Below, piece by piece: positions 41,915 through 51,101 of a stretch of 64,000 nt of DNA. This DNA comes from Microcystis aeruginosa FD4 (GTDB lineage: Bacteria; Cyanobacteriota; Cyanobacteriia; Cyanobacteriales; Microcystaceae). A model generated the notes under the pieces. It had not been told where the DNA came from. It did not search any database and saw nothing but the letters and a program-made list of their open reading frames with translations. The stretch spans positions 3,968,001 through 4,032,000 of the forward strand of contig NZ_CP046973.1 in the NCBI RefSeq assembly GCF_009792235.1. Reading direction: 5' to 3'. A program made the translations under genes and the position numbers. Numbering within the stretch: the first letter of the stretch is position 1; each line of letters opens with the position of its first letter.

Positions 41915-43660
41915 ATGTTGCAAGGATGGATTCAAATCGCGCTCACGCTCCTGATAATCGTGGCAATCACCCCCTTTTTGGGGCGGTATATGGCTAGGGT
42001 TTTTATGGAACGGAGAACCCTACTCGACCCACTGTGCGATCGAGTCGAGAGTCTTCTTTACACCTTCGTCGGGGTGAAAGGGAAAGAGAATATGACCGGC
42101 TGGCAGTACGCCCGCGCCGTTCTCTACAGTAACGCGGTGATGGGATTCCTAATTTTTTCCATTATCGCCCTGCAAGGATTCCTACCGCTCAACCCGACGG
42201 GAATCGCAGCCCCTACATGGGACACCACGCTACACACGACGATTTCCTTTATCACCAACACCAACCAACAGCATTATTCCGGCGAAACCTATCTTAGCTA
42301 CGGGAGCCAGATGTGGGGCCTCGGCTATCATATGTTCACCTCGGCCGGAACCGGTCTAGCGGTGGGGATCGCCTTTATTCGGGGACTGACGGGGCGACCA
42401 TTGGGCAATTTCTACGTGGATCTGATCCGAGCGATCACCCGTATCCTCTTACCGATCTCGATCGTGGGGGCAATGGCCCTGATCATCGCCGGAGTCCCAG
42501 AAACCCTCGCCGGTCCGGCGATCTTACCGACTCTAGAAAACCCCAACCTCAGTCAGGCGATCGCCCGCGGTCCCGTAGCCCACTTCGAGATCATTAAGGA
42601 ATTAGGAGAAAACGGCGGCGGCTTTTTTGCCATCAACTCGGCCCACCCCTTGGAAAACCCCAACGGATTCACGAATCTAGTACAATTGGTGGCGATTCTC
42701 TCGATTCCCACCTCGCTAATCTACACCTACGGAGTTTTCGCCAATAATCTCAAGCAAGCGTGGTTAATCTATCTAATTCCCCTCGGTATTTTAATCGGCT
42801 TTACGATCATCACCGCGATCGGGGAATATAACGGCAACCAGGCGGTTAACTCCCTGCTAGGGGTGGAGCGAGCGGTTAACTTCGAGGGCAAAGAAGTACG
42901 CTTCGGTTGGGCGCAATCGGCCCTGTATGCGGTAACTACCACGGCCACCATGTGCGGTGCCGTGATCGCCATGCACGATTCCTTGATGCCGAACGGCGGC
43001 TTCGTCACCCTCTCGAATATGTTCCTGCAAATAGTTTTCGGAGGCCAGGGAACCGGCACCGCCTACCTGTTCGCCTATCTAATCCTCGCAGTATTCGTCA
43101 CCGGGCTAATGGTGGGACGAACCCCGGAATTCCTCGGGCGCAAAATTGAGAAACGGGAAGTGGTATTAGCCAGTTTTTTAATTCTGCTGGTTCACCCGAT
43201 CGCCATCCTCATCCCTGGAGCGATCGCCCTTGCTATCCCCGACTTTCAGGGCATCAGTAACCCCGGCTTTCACGGATTATCTCAAGTTATCTACGAGTAC
43301 GCTTCCGCCGCCGCTAATAACGGGTCGGGATTCGAGGGACTAGGAGATTCCCAACCCTCGCCGATCGCGATCACGGCTGGGGCGAAACCGACGATTACCG
43401 CTCTCTGGTGGAATCTGAGTGCTTCGTTCAGTTTACTCGCGGGACGCTATATCCCGATCGCCGCCCTGCTCTTGTTAGCCGATGGTATGTCCCGCAAACA
43501 ACCAGTTCCCGCCACATCTGGAACCCTCCGCACCGATACCGGACTCTTTACCGGCGTGACGGCGGGGGTGATTTTAATTCTCGGTGCGCTCACTTTCTTC
43601 CCAGTGTTGGCCCTCGGGCCGATCGCGGAAGCCTTTCAAATCCTGCGGATGATCGGCTAG
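41915..43660 (+). CDS. kdpA: K+-transporting ATPase, subunit KdpA
   Basis: The 581-residue membrane protein is the K+-selective channel-like subunit of the Kdp pump. Pore-loop signatures are visible: ITNTNQQHYSGETYLSYG, MFTSAGTGLAVGIAFIRGLT, ELGENGGGFFAINSAHPLEN, TTTATMCGAVIAMHDSLMPN and NNGSGFEGL. Ten or so hydrophobic segments fit. Length is normal for KdpA. It is the first gene of the operon and precedes kdpB by 15 bases. GC content is higher than in the inserted genes behind kdpB. Confidence 0.97.
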   Translation: MLQGWIQIALTLLIIVAITPFLGRYMARVFMERRTLLDPLCDRVESLLYTFVGVKGKENMTGWQYARAVLYSNAVMGFLIFSIIALQGFLPLNPTGIAAPTWDTTLHTTISFITNTNQQHYSGETYLSYGSQMWGLGYHMFTSAGTGLAVGIAFIRGLTGRPLGNFYVDLIRAITRILLPISIVGAMALIIAGVPETLAGPAILPTLENPNLSQAIARGPVAHFEIIKELGENGGGFFAINSAHPLENPNGFTNLVQLVAILSIPTSLIYTYGVFANNLKQAWLIYLIPLGILIGFTIITAIGEYNGNQAVNSLLGVERAVNFEGKEVRFGWAQSALYAVTTTATMCGAVIAMHDSLMPNGGFVTLSNMFLQIVFGGQGTGTAYLFAYLILAVFVTGLMVGRTPEFLGRKIEKREVVLASFLILLVHPIAILIPGAIALAIPDFQGISNPGFHGLSQVIYEYASAAANNGSGFEGLGDSQPSPIAITAGAKPTITALWWNLSASFSLLAGRYIPIAALLLLADGMSRKQPVPATSGTLRTDTGLFTGVTAGVILILGALTFFPVLALGPIAEAFQILRMIG

Positions 43661-43675
43661 GAGTTTAGACAAGTT

Positions 43676-45859
43676 ATGAAAACGAACAACGGCTCTTCTA
43701 AGTCCTCCCGCCCTTTGCGAGTGCCGAGAGGTCGCCGCAGCGACCGCCGCCATACCCCCAAGGTAAACCGGACTGGTCTTTATCAAAGCGCGATCCAGCA
43801 GTCCTTCCTCAAACTCGACCCGCGCATCGCCGTGCGTAACCCGGTCCTGTTCGTGGTCTGGTTAGGAACGATCGTCACGGCTCTCGTCACGATCGACCCC
43901 AATCTCTTCAGCACGATCTCGCGTAGCGAGCGCATTGCGACCGCCGCAGACAGCGGACAACAAAGGCTACTTAACGGCATCATCACCCTCATCCTCTTCT
44001 TCACGGTGCTGTTCGCCAACTTTGCCGAGGCGATCGCAGAAGGACGGGGAAAAGCCCAGGCCGATGCCCTACGCTCCACCCGCAGCGATACGATCGCCCG
44101 CCGGCTCCTCCCTGACGGCTCGATCGAGTCGGTCAGTTCCACAGCCCTGCATCGGGGTGATCGGGTAAAACTGTTGGCCGGGGACGTGATTCCTGCCGAC
44201 GGAGAAGTAATTGAGGGAATCGGTTCGGTGGATGAATCGGCGATCACTGGAGAATCGGCCCCGGTCCTCAAACAGCCCGGCACCGATATCGCCAGTTCCG
44301 TTACCGGTGGAACGCGTCTTCTCTCCGACGAGTTGACGGTACGGATCACCCAAGAACCAGGGCAGGGTTTTATCGATCGCATGATCTCCCTTGTGGAAGG
44401 GGCCGAGCGCACGAAAACCCCCAACGAGATCGCGCTGACGGTACTTCTGGCCGTGTTAACCCAAGTTTTCCTGATCGTCGTCGCCACCGTACCATCGATC
44501 GCTAACTACATCGCTGGTTTTCTCGATAGTATTCTCGGTCCAGAGGTGGCGAATACCTTTCGATCGGGTTCGAGTATCGCCATCTTGATTTCCCTCCTCG
44601 TCGCTCTCATTCCCACGACGATCGGTGGTTTACTGAGTGCGATCGGTATTGCCGGGATGGATCGGGTCGCCCAATTCAACGTTATCGCCACCTCTGGGCG
44701 GGCGGTGGAAGCTTGCGGTGATGTCAATACCCTCCTTCTCGATAAAACGGGAACAATTACCCTCGGCAACCGGCTGGCTGACGAATTTATCCCCGTCAAC
44801 GGTCATAACCTGGAGGAATTAGCCCAGGTCTGTCTAACGGCCAGCCTTTTCGACGAAACCCCGGAAGGACGCTCGATCGTTGCCTTAGCCCGGAATTTGG
44901 GCGTAAGCGTGGATATCGACGGTAAAACCGCCGAAGGGATCGAGTTTTCCGCCCGTACCCGCATGAGTGGCACCGATATGGACGGCGAGGAGTACCGCAA
45001 AGGAGCCGTAGACGCGATTAAAGGTTTCGTCCGTTCCCGCGGTGGTTCCGTTCCCGAGACCCTCGATCAGGCCCAGGAAAGGGTTTCCCGTTTGGGGGGA
45101 ACTCCCCTGGCCGTCTGTCGGGGTAACGATATCTACGGGGTGATCTATCTCAAAGATATCGTGAAACCGGGATTAAAAGAGCGTTTCGACCAATTACGGC
45201 GCATGGGTGTGAGAACGATCATGCTCACCGGCGACAACCAGATCACGGCCTCGGTGATCGCGGCGGAGGCGGGGGTGGATGATTTTATCGCCGAGGCTAC
45301 CCCGGAAGATAAGATCGAGGTGATCCGTCGCGAGCAATCCCAGGGCAAGTTAGTTGCCATGACGGGGGACGGCACTAACGACGCACCGGCACTGGCCCAG
45401 GCTAATGTGGGTGTGGCGATGAACTCTGGAACCCAAGCGGCGAAGGAAGCTGCCAATATGGTGGATCTGGATTCCGACCCGACCAAGCTGATCGATTTAG
45501 TCACCATCGGCAAACAGTTATTAATTACCCGCGGCGCCCTGACCACGTTTTCGGTAGCTAACGATATCGCTAAGTATTTCGCTATTATCCCGACGATTTT
45601 CGCCGCTGCTGGGATCGGTGCTTTAAATATCATGGGTTTGAAAAGCGCTCAATCGGCGATCGTCTCGGCCCTGATCTACAATGCCCTGATTATCCCTGTT
45701 TTGATTCCTCTGGCACTTCAAGGCGTTCAATTTCGCCCCCTCACTGCTGACCAACTATTGCGGCGCAATATCCTCATCTACGGCGTGGGAGGCATGATTG
45801 CGCCGTTTATTGCTATTAAGATTATTGATGAGATAATTTCAGCGATCGGGTTGAGGTAA
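43676..45859 (+). CDS. kdpB: K+-transporting P-type ATPase, subunit KdpB
   Basis: The 727-residue P-type ATPase hydrolyses ATP to drive K+ uptake through KdpA. Signatures: VDESAITGESAPVLKQPG, the phosphorylated aspartate in LLLDKTGTITLGN (about D356), MLTGDNQITASVIAAEAGVD and MTGDGTNDAPALAQANVGVA. The N-terminal 45 residues are basic and variable, as in other cyanobacterial KdpB. After its stop come 143 bases without a gene, then the inserted restriction-modification pair; kdpC, expected next, lies 2.5 kb downstream. Confidence 0.97.
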   Translation: MKTNNGSSKSSRPLRVPRGRRSDRRHTPKVNRTGLYQSAIQQSFLKLDPRIAVRNPVLFVVWLGTIVTALVTIDPNLFSTISRSERIATAADSGQQRLLNGIITLILFFTVLFANFAEAIAEGRGKAQADALRSTRSDTIARRLLPDGSIESVSSTALHRGDRVKLLAGDVIPADGEVIEGIGSVDESAITGESAPVLKQPGTDIASSVTGGTRLLSDELTVRITQEPGQGFIDRMISLVEGAERTKTPNEIALTVLLAVLTQVFLIVVATVPSIANYIAGFLDSILGPEVANTFRSGSSIAILISLLVALIPTTIGGLLSAIGIAGMDRVAQFNVIATSGRAVEACGDVNTLLLDKTGTITLGNRLADEFIPVNGHNLEELAQVCLTASLFDETPEGRSIVALARNLGVSVDIDGKTAEGIEFSARTRMSGTDMDGEEYRKGAVDAIKGFVRSRGGSVPETLDQAQERVSRLGGTPLAVCRGNDIYGVIYLKDIVKPGLKERFDQLRRMGVRTIMLTGDNQITASVIAAEAGVDDFIAEATPEDKIEVIRREQSQGKLVAMTGDGTNDAPALAQANVGVAMNSGTQAAKEAANMVDLDSDPTKLIDLVTIGKQLLITRGALTTFSVANDIAKYFAIIPTIFAAAGIGALNIMGLKSAQSAIVSALIYNALIIPVLIPLALQGVQFRPLTADQLLRRNILIYGVGGMIAPFIAIKIIDEIISAIGLR

Positions 45860-46002
45860 TGGGAAAATCTGCAATATTTGGCTCTTCGGTTTGCGTTATG
45901 CAATGGACAGGGGTTATAAGCGATGGAACCCTTATATAGAAAGGCATTTAGCGATTTTTCCCAATTGTTTTTGCTCTAGAGCGAACTAATCAATTAAATA
46001 TC

Positions 46003-47154
46003 TTGCCAAATAAGGATTTAGTCCATTTATGCCCCCCTATCGAACCATACCAAGTAACGAAGAACCCAATATTTAAGCCTAGTTTATTCGGATTGAAGCA
46101 CTCGAATCGGGATTTTACCCAAAAAGAAACCTGGGGTAAAAATCAATTTAATTCCTCATTTCCTGCTTCTTTGTGCGCTTACTTAGATGGGAAAGGACTG
46201 AAAAATGTATATCTGAAACTCGATGAAAATTTAAAAATTCAACATTCGGAGTTAAGTACAAAAGAGTTATACGGTCTAGCTCCCGATTCCGATAATTTAT
46301 TTTACGCTTTCGAGAGTCAATTTACGCCGTATAATCAATTTGTAATCGGTAGTTTGCCTAGAGTCGATCTAGTAACCCAGAGAATCGATAACGGTAATTG
46401 TCTTCGAGGTCTGGAAATTAAATTAACCGCTTTACCAGACAATACAACTTGTGACTTAGAAGATATTCGTTATGGATGTGAAATAGTGGTTAGACCAGAT
46501 ACCATCGTGTATCTCGCCTGTAGTATAATTAACCACATTAGGCAAAATATACAAAAATTGCAGGAGATTATCGGTAGTGATTTCGATTCTATTCAAGACT
46601 GGACAGAACCGAGAGAGGTAATGCCTTATTTACTATCAATAGTTGGCGTTATTGACCGACTATCGCTTGATTTATTGCCCTATCAACAACCATTTTTAAT
46701 ACAGCCTATCTGGAAAACGGAAGGCAAATCTTCAAAATTGGCAGAGCAATGTTTAGATGTGTTCGTTTGGAGCGATCTAGCTTTCACTCGGCTATTCGTA
46801 GATCTGACTAAATTTGAAGCGAGAATAGAAAAAAGTATTTCCAGACAAATACGTTCTGCGATATGGCTGTTCAAAATGCTTGACGATTTCAGCAAACAGG
46901 AGCGCATCAATCATAGAAAAATAATCGATCAACTTTCTTACAATACAAAAAACGATAAAGCGTTTGCATTAAGCGGCAAAATTACCAACCGGTATATGCG
47001 TTCAGAAATTTTGCATCGACCCAGAATTAACAAATCAGAAATAAGAGAAATTATTTTAGGAGGTGGACAAAATTTATTGAGTCCTGAAAGGCGATTTGAT
47101 GCTATTATTTATAATTCACCCGATTTGTTTAATTTAGAGGAGGGAGCAAAATGA
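46003..47154 (+). CDS. Type II restriction endonuclease, HindVP-like
   Basis: A 383-residue protein read from TTG 46003; the first in-frame ATG is about 200 codons later, so a non-ATG start is needed. KPSLFGLKHSNRDFTQKETW, GKNQFNSSFPASLCAYLDGK and SLPRVDLVTQRIDNG...GLEIKLTALPDNTT match what I recall of HindVP-family enzymes; VD and EIK give the PD-(D/E)XK site. HindVP cuts GRCGYC, so this enzyme may do so as well. It overlaps the methyltransferase by 4 bases (ATGA). Base composition is clearly AT-richer than kdp, a sign of transfer. The alternative is another PD-(D/E)XK endonuclease. Confidence 0.7.
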   Translation: MPNKDLVHLCPPIEPYQVTKNPIFKPSLFGLKHSNRDFTQKETWGKNQFNSSFPASLCAYLDGKGLKNVYLKLDENLKIQHSELSTKELYGLAPDSDNLFYAFESQFTPYNQFVIGSLPRVDLVTQRIDNGNCLRGLEIKLTALPDNTTCDLEDIRYGCEIVVRPDTIVYLACSIINHIRQNIQKLQEIIGSDFDSIQDWTEPREVMPYLLSIVGVIDRLSLDLLPYQQPFLIQPIWKTEGKSSKLAEQCLDVFVWSDLAFTRLFVDLTKFEARIEKSISRQIRSAIWLFKMLDDFSKQERINHRKIIDQLSYNTKNDKAFALSGKITNRYMRSEILHRPRINKSEIREIILGGGQNLLSPERRFDAIIYNSPDLFNLEEGAK

Positions 47155-48083
47155 TCACAATTGATTTATTCGCTGGTTGTGGTGGTTTATCTTTAGGGTT
47201 CCAAAAAGCGGGGTTTACTATTGTGGCCGCATTTGATAATTGGATACCTGCTATAGATGTCTATAGAAATAACTTTAGTCATCCGATATTTAATGTCGAT
47301 TTATCTAGAGAATCTAATCAAGAAATATTGGCTCAATATAATCCTGAGATTATTGTCGGCAGCCCTCCTTGTCAAGACTTTTCCAGTGCCGGTAAGAGAA
47401 ACGAGGGTTTAGGACGAGCGAATCTAACGCTCACATTCGCTGAAATTGTAACTAGAGTAAGTCCGCAATGGTTTGTTATGGAAAATGTGGATAGAATTGA
47501 GAAAAGTAAAATACTCACTCAAGCAAAACAAATTTTTAAAAGCCATGGTTATGGTTTAACTGGAAAAGTTATTAATTCTTGTTACTGCGGAGTTCCTCAA
47601 ACTAGAAAAAGATATTTTCTGATCGGTAAAATGAAGGAAGAAGACGATTTTTTAATCGATGAAATCAATGACAATTTATCAAGTCAACCTCTGACTGTAT
47701 TTGACTATATGGGCAAAGAATTAGATATAGAATACTATTATAGACATCCTAGAAGCTATCAAAGAAGGGCGATATTCAGTATTTATGAACCTAGCCCTAC
47801 TATTCGAGGAGTAAATCGACCAGTTCCTAAAACCTATCGACAACATCCCGGTGATGCTTGTCATCTCAATGAAAAATTAAGACCGTTAACAACGAGCGAG
47901 CGAAGCTATATCCAAACTTTCCCTAAAGACTTTATTTTTGCTGGAACAAAATCTAATCTAGAACAAATGATTGGCAATGCTGTCCCTGTTAATTTAGCCA
48001 GATATGTGGGACAATGTATTCTTAACTATGAATTGAAAAAGGGGAAAAAGATAACCTATCGACAACTACAGCTATTTTCTTGA
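47151..48083 (+). CDS. DNA (cytosine-5)-methyltransferase
   Basis: The 310-residue enzyme shows the C5-MTase motifs in order: I DLFAGCGGLSLGFQKAGFT, II/III region, IV GSPPCQDFSSAGKR with the catalytic cysteine of PCQ, VI VMENVDRI, VIII PQTRKRYFLIGK, and X IGNAVPVNLARYVGQ. The target-recognition region lies between VIII and IX (about 190-260). It transfers a methyl group to C-5 of cytosine and should protect DNA from the endonuclease encoded just upstream. It overlaps that gene by 4 bases. The codon use is AT-rich, unlike kdp. Confidence 0.95.
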   Translation: MITIDLFAGCGGLSLGFQKAGFTIVAAFDNWIPAIDVYRNNFSHPIFNVDLSRESNQEILAQYNPEIIVGSPPCQDFSSAGKRNEGLGRANLTLTFAEIVTRVSPQWFVMENVDRIEKSKILTQAKQIFKSHGYGLTGKVINSCYCGVPQTRKRYFLIGKMKEEDDFLIDEINDNLSSQPLTVFDYMGKELDIEYYYRHPRSYQRRAIFSIYEPSPTIRGVNRPVPKTYRQHPGDACHLNEKLRPLTTSERSYIQTFPKDFIFAGTKSNLEQMIGNAVPVNLARYVGQCILNYELKKGKKITYRQLQLFS

Positions 48084-48123
48084 TTTACTGGCAAAAACAA
48101 ATCTCCAAAAAACTCTAATTATT

Positions 48124-48330
48124 ATGAAAGCATCCCTTAGAAAACACCGATTTTTCTGGTATATTTTCTTAAATTTCTGTCTAACAATTCTTTTTTCCTC
48201 CATCGTTCAAGCTTCTACGGGAAGCACTATCGATAGGTGGCAAGCTTCCGCGTTAACCCTTTTAGGATTGGTCGCTTTTGCTTTATTTATCTACCTGTTT
48301 TTTGTCATCTTTATACCGGAGAGGTTTTAA
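48124..48330 (+). CDS. KdpF-like small membrane subunit
   Basis: The 68-residue product has a hydrophobic N-terminal helix (FFWYIFLNFCLTILFSSIV), a short polar loop and a C-terminal helix (ALTLLGLVAFALFIYLFFVI) ending in IPERF. KdpF subunits, usually about 30 residues, end in a similar (L/I)-x-P-E-R-F. The position two bases before kdpC supports the call. Cyanobacterial kdp operons can carry an extra small gene in this place, sometimes called kdpG; I cannot separate the two. Confidence 0.65.
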   Translation: MKASLRKHRFFWYIFLNFCLTILFSSIVQASTGSTIDRWQASALTLLGLVAFALFIYLFFVIFIPERF

Positions 48331-48332
48331 TT

Positions 48333-48977
48333 ATGAGTTTTGCACGCGAGGCCGGTAGAGCCATCCGTTCTACCCTAGTTCTCTGGGTAATTACCGCCCT
48401 GATCTATCCTTTTGCGATGATCGCCATCGGTCAAATTCTTTTTCCCTGGCAAGCGAACGGGAGTTTAATTACCAATAATCAAGGTCAGGTGGTGGGTTCG
48501 GCTCTAATTGGGCAACCTTTCACCAGCGATCGCTATTTTAATAGTCGTCCGAGTACCACCGCCTACAGTACGGCCGATCCGAAAAACGATCCTGCCAAAG
48601 TCCTGCAAACCGGAATTTCGGGAGCGAGTAACCTAGCTCCCAGTAACCCTGTATTAATCGATCGCATTAAAGGAAAACCCGATCCCGATCCGGCAAAAGC
48701 TATAGAGGGGGAGATTCCCCGATTAGAGAAAGCGGGCATTCAACCCACGGCGGCTCTAGTTTACACTTCCGGTTCCAGTCTCGATCCCCATATCACCCCA
48801 GAGGCGGCGCGGGCGCAGATCGATCGGGTGGCGCAGGTGCGGGGATTACCGACCAATCAAGTGGAGATACTGATTAGCAAAAACACCGACGATCGCTTTC
48901 TCGGCATCTTTGGCGAACCGGGGGTCAACGTGCTGAAACTGAATCTGGCTCTAGACGCGATCGGAAATATCCGATAG
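48333..48977 (+). CDS. kdpC: K+-transporting ATPase, subunit KdpC
   Basis: ATG 48333 yields 214 residues (MSFAREAGRAIRSTLVLWVI). One N-terminal membrane helix anchors a periplasmic domain; signatures: LIYPFAMIAIGQILFPWQAN, SALIGQPFTSDRYFNSRPST, SGSSLDPHITPEAARAQIDR and VNVLKLNLALDAI at the end. KdpC stabilises the pump and raises K+ affinity. No kdpD/kdpE sensor genes follow. In the present arrangement kdpC is separated from kdpA/kdpB by the restriction-modification genes but may still be expressed by read-through. Confidence 0.96.
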   Translation: MSFAREAGRAIRSTLVLWVITALIYPFAMIAIGQILFPWQANGSLITNNQGQVVGSALIGQPFTSDRYFNSRPSTTAYSTADPKNDPAKVLQTGISGASNLAPSNPVLIDRIKGKPDPDPAKAIEGEIPRLEKAGIQPTAALVYTSGSSLDPHITPEAARAQIDRVAQVRGLPTNQVEILISKNTDDRFLGIFGEPGVNVLKLNLALDAIGNIR

Positions 48978-49047
48978 GCCGCTGAAATTTGGGGAGTCGA
49001 AAATACTCGTATTCCTATCTTATTGAGCGTTTAAATGCCGTTAGCGA

Positions 49048-49782
49048 TTAAAGAATAACTCCACCGTCCACGGGTAAAACCACACCTGTCATATAGGGGT
49101 TGATAATCAAACTCAATACTGCTAGGGCGACTTCTTCGGGTTGCCCTAAATGTTCGACAGGTAGAGCAGAAACCGCCCATTTGCTAAGGTCTGAGCGTTC
49201 CGAATCACTTTGACTGCTCCAGATACTTGTATCTTCTATTAATCCGGGGGCAACAACGTTAACGCGAATAGGAGCGAGTTCTAGGGCGAGAGCGCGTCCA
49301 AATACTGCTACGGCACTATTAGCGGCGGCTATGACGGAAATTCCGCCCATTTTGGAATATTTGAAGATAGTGGCGCTTGATGTCAGGGTAATAGAACCGT
49401 CCTTGGCCAAAGTTTTCAGGGAGCCACGCACGGCTAAAAAGGTTCCCCAGAATTTCTCCATACCTCCTTGGGCCGTTTCTGCGGTCATTTCAGTTAATAA
49501 GGCTCGCGGCATATTTCTGTCTCCGAGAGAGGTGACTACTAAATGGTCAAAGTTGCCAATTTCTGCAAAAAAGGCATTAACAGAATCTTCTTGTAAAAAA
49601 TTAACAGTTTTGGCTTCAATCTCCCCGGAAATTAGGGCAATAGCCCCATCTAATTTCTCTTGAGACCCATGGGAAAGCACCACTTTTGCCCCCAGGGAGA
49701 GCAATTTTTCGGCAATCGCTAGGTCAATCCCCGAGCTTGCACCAATAATGACGACTTTTTTACCCGATAAGGAATCAAACAT
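49048..49782 (-). CDS. Short-chain dehydrogenase-like protein lacking the YxxxK site
   Basis: The 244-residue protein has an SDR Rossmann fold: KVVIIGASSGIDLAIAEKLL (GxxSGI), an acidic-to-basic shift with SHGSQEKL that favours NADP(H), NNAG replaced by TSLGD, and ALELAPIRVNVVAPGLIEDT. At the place of the catalytic Tyr-x-x-x-Lys stands SVIAAANSAVAVFGRALALE, so the usual tyrosine and lysine are absent. Relatives with AAANGAV in this place are known among SDRs of unclear function. It ends GVVLPVDGGVIL. The gene lies 38 bases downstream of a methyltransferase gene on the same strand and may be co-transcribed with it. Confidence 0.8.
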   Translation of the reverse strand: MFDSLSGKKVVIIGASSGIDLAIAEKLLSLGAKVVLSHGSQEKLDGAIALISGEIEAKTVNFLQEDSVNAFFAEIGNFDHLVVTSLGDRNMPRALLTEMTAETAQGGMEKFWGTFLAVRGSLKTLAKDGSITLTSSATIFKYSKMGGISVIAAANSAVAVFGRALALELAPIRVNVVAPGLIEDTSIWSSQSDSERSDLSKWAVSALPVEHLGQPEEVALAVLSLIINPYMTGVVLPVDGGVIL

Positions 49783-49820
49783 TTTTTTGTCTCCAAAAAT
49801 TTAAGAAAAACTTACAACTA

Positions 49821-50621
49821 TTACAGTATATTGACTGGCTTTTGGGCAGCAACTAACCAATAAGTTATGACTGAGGAACTTAGCAAATTATCCAGAGGCT
49901 TAATGTTTAAATTATAGGTCTCTTCGTCTAATTTTCCTGATTGCAATTCCTCTGTTAACCAAGACTTAAGATGGCGAAAATGTCTGAACCAGCACTCCTC
50001 CGTCACCTCGACAAATTGAACATTTTTAAACCCTGCCTGTTGATAAAGATTTTGATACTCTGCCATATCTTTGACGGTGTTTGCTTGGGGAACTGTCCAA
50101 TCCCCTAAAAGTTCCGTTGTGGCAAAACTCAGATCTGAGAGAATTAAGGTTCCCCCCGGCTTTAATACTCGCCAAGCTTCTTGCAAGAATTGCCGCCTAG
50201 TATTAAAATAAAAAGCCGCTTCTACACAAATAATTTGCTCAAAAGAATCATCGGCAAAATCCATCTCTACTGCGTCCATTAACAGAAATTTACCTTCGGG
50301 AAAATTGAAGAGACTTCTGGCAATTTGTGTGGGAGAAATGTTAATCCCCACAATTGCTGTCAATGGATAATATTTGAGAAGATAATGGGTAGTTGCTCCT
50401 AAACCACAGCCAACGTCAAGAATTGTTCCCTGTTTGTTGGGAATAAATTCTAAAAGTTTCTCCATCAGAGTGGAGGATGCTTCCTGTTGATCTTGGGTAT
50501 GGGAGAGCCAATAACCGACATTAAAAAACTCTCTTTCACCATAAAACTCTCGAATCGAAGGACTACAAATTAAATCATCGAATCTACTAATCCATTCATT
50601 TTTATCCATTTTTAAACTCAC
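49821..50621 (-). CDS. Class I SAM-dependent methyltransferase
   Basis: The 266-residue enzyme has the SAM-binding motif I ILDVGCGLGATTHYLLKYYP, then INISPTQIARSLFNFPEGKF, motif II-like DDSFEQIICVEAAFYFNTRR and motif III LKPGGTLILSDLSF. The middle fits small-molecule methyltransferases of the UbiE/sterol type (the AAFYF region and RFFRHLKS-like C-terminal part). The substrate is unknown; proximity to a peptide-synthesis locus suggests, but does not prove, tailoring. Start at ATG 50621; a GTTAAG-type region upstream could hold the promoter. Confidence 0.8.
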   Translation of the reverse strand: MSLKMDKNEWISRFDDLICSPSIREFYGEREFFNVGYWLSHTQDQQEASSTLMEKLLEFIPNKQGTILDVGCGLGATTHYLLKYYPLTAIVGINISPTQIARSLFNFPEGKFLLMDAVEMDFADDSFEQIICVEAAFYFNTRRQFLQEAWRVLKPGGTLILSDLSFATTELLGDWTVPQANTVKDMAEYQNLYQQAGFKNVQFVEVTEECWFRHFRHLKSWLTEELQSGKLDEETYNLNIKPLDNLLSSSVITYWLVAAQKPVNIL

Positions 50622-50639
50622 TTAACTCTCTCGGCAAAA

Positions 50640-51010
50640 AACTACATTAGTCTAACACGATTGGGCTTAGTAGAGCCGGAAGTGGGTTATAGCAATGCTT
50701 GCCCAACTCCTGTTAAGGCACTAGATATTGACTGTGTGGCTGAGGCGATCAAAAAAAGGAGCCGCACCTTTTCCCTTAGATACCGATAAATTTCCCTGAG
50801 AGGTTCAACTAACAGCCCAATTTAATGGTAAAAAAAGTTTTTATCAATTAACCTATAACCATCAATCTATATTATCATATCTGGTGAGGGACAGAAGTTA
50901 TCGCTTTTGAATTAGGAATGGGGAGCGGGGGACAGGGAAGAAAATCGTCGTACCTCATGACTCTGAATACCGCTATAAGTGTCACCGATGGGAGTGCGGG
51001 TAAGGTGAGT
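50640..51010. other. Gap with a possible coding remnant
   Basis: A short frame (50661-50789, + strand) reads GLVEPEVGYSNACPTPVKAL, then DIDCVAEAIKKRSRTFSL, which looks protein-like but has no start and is not recognised. Beyond it, AT-rich bases and a GGGGAGCGGGGGACAGGG unit precede the promoter of the microviridin-like gene. Confidence 0.3.
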
Positions 51011-51012
51011 AT

Positions 51013-51041
51013 TTGACTTGAGTAAGACGGCAATATATGTT
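51013..51041 (+). promoter_or_regulatory. Possible promoter of the microviridin-like precursor gene
   Basis: TTGACT (51013-51018), a 17-base spacer and TATGTT (51036-51041), about 60 bases before ATG 51102. Confidence 0.4.
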
Positions 51042-51101
51042 ACTATCACAGGGTAATCGCAGCTATCTTGAAAAAGCTGCCACTCAAAACTAGGAATGAC
51101 C

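Noticed and set aside
42313..45633. Additional frames within kdpA and kdpB
   Set aside because: Out-of-frame shadows of GC-rich coding sequence.
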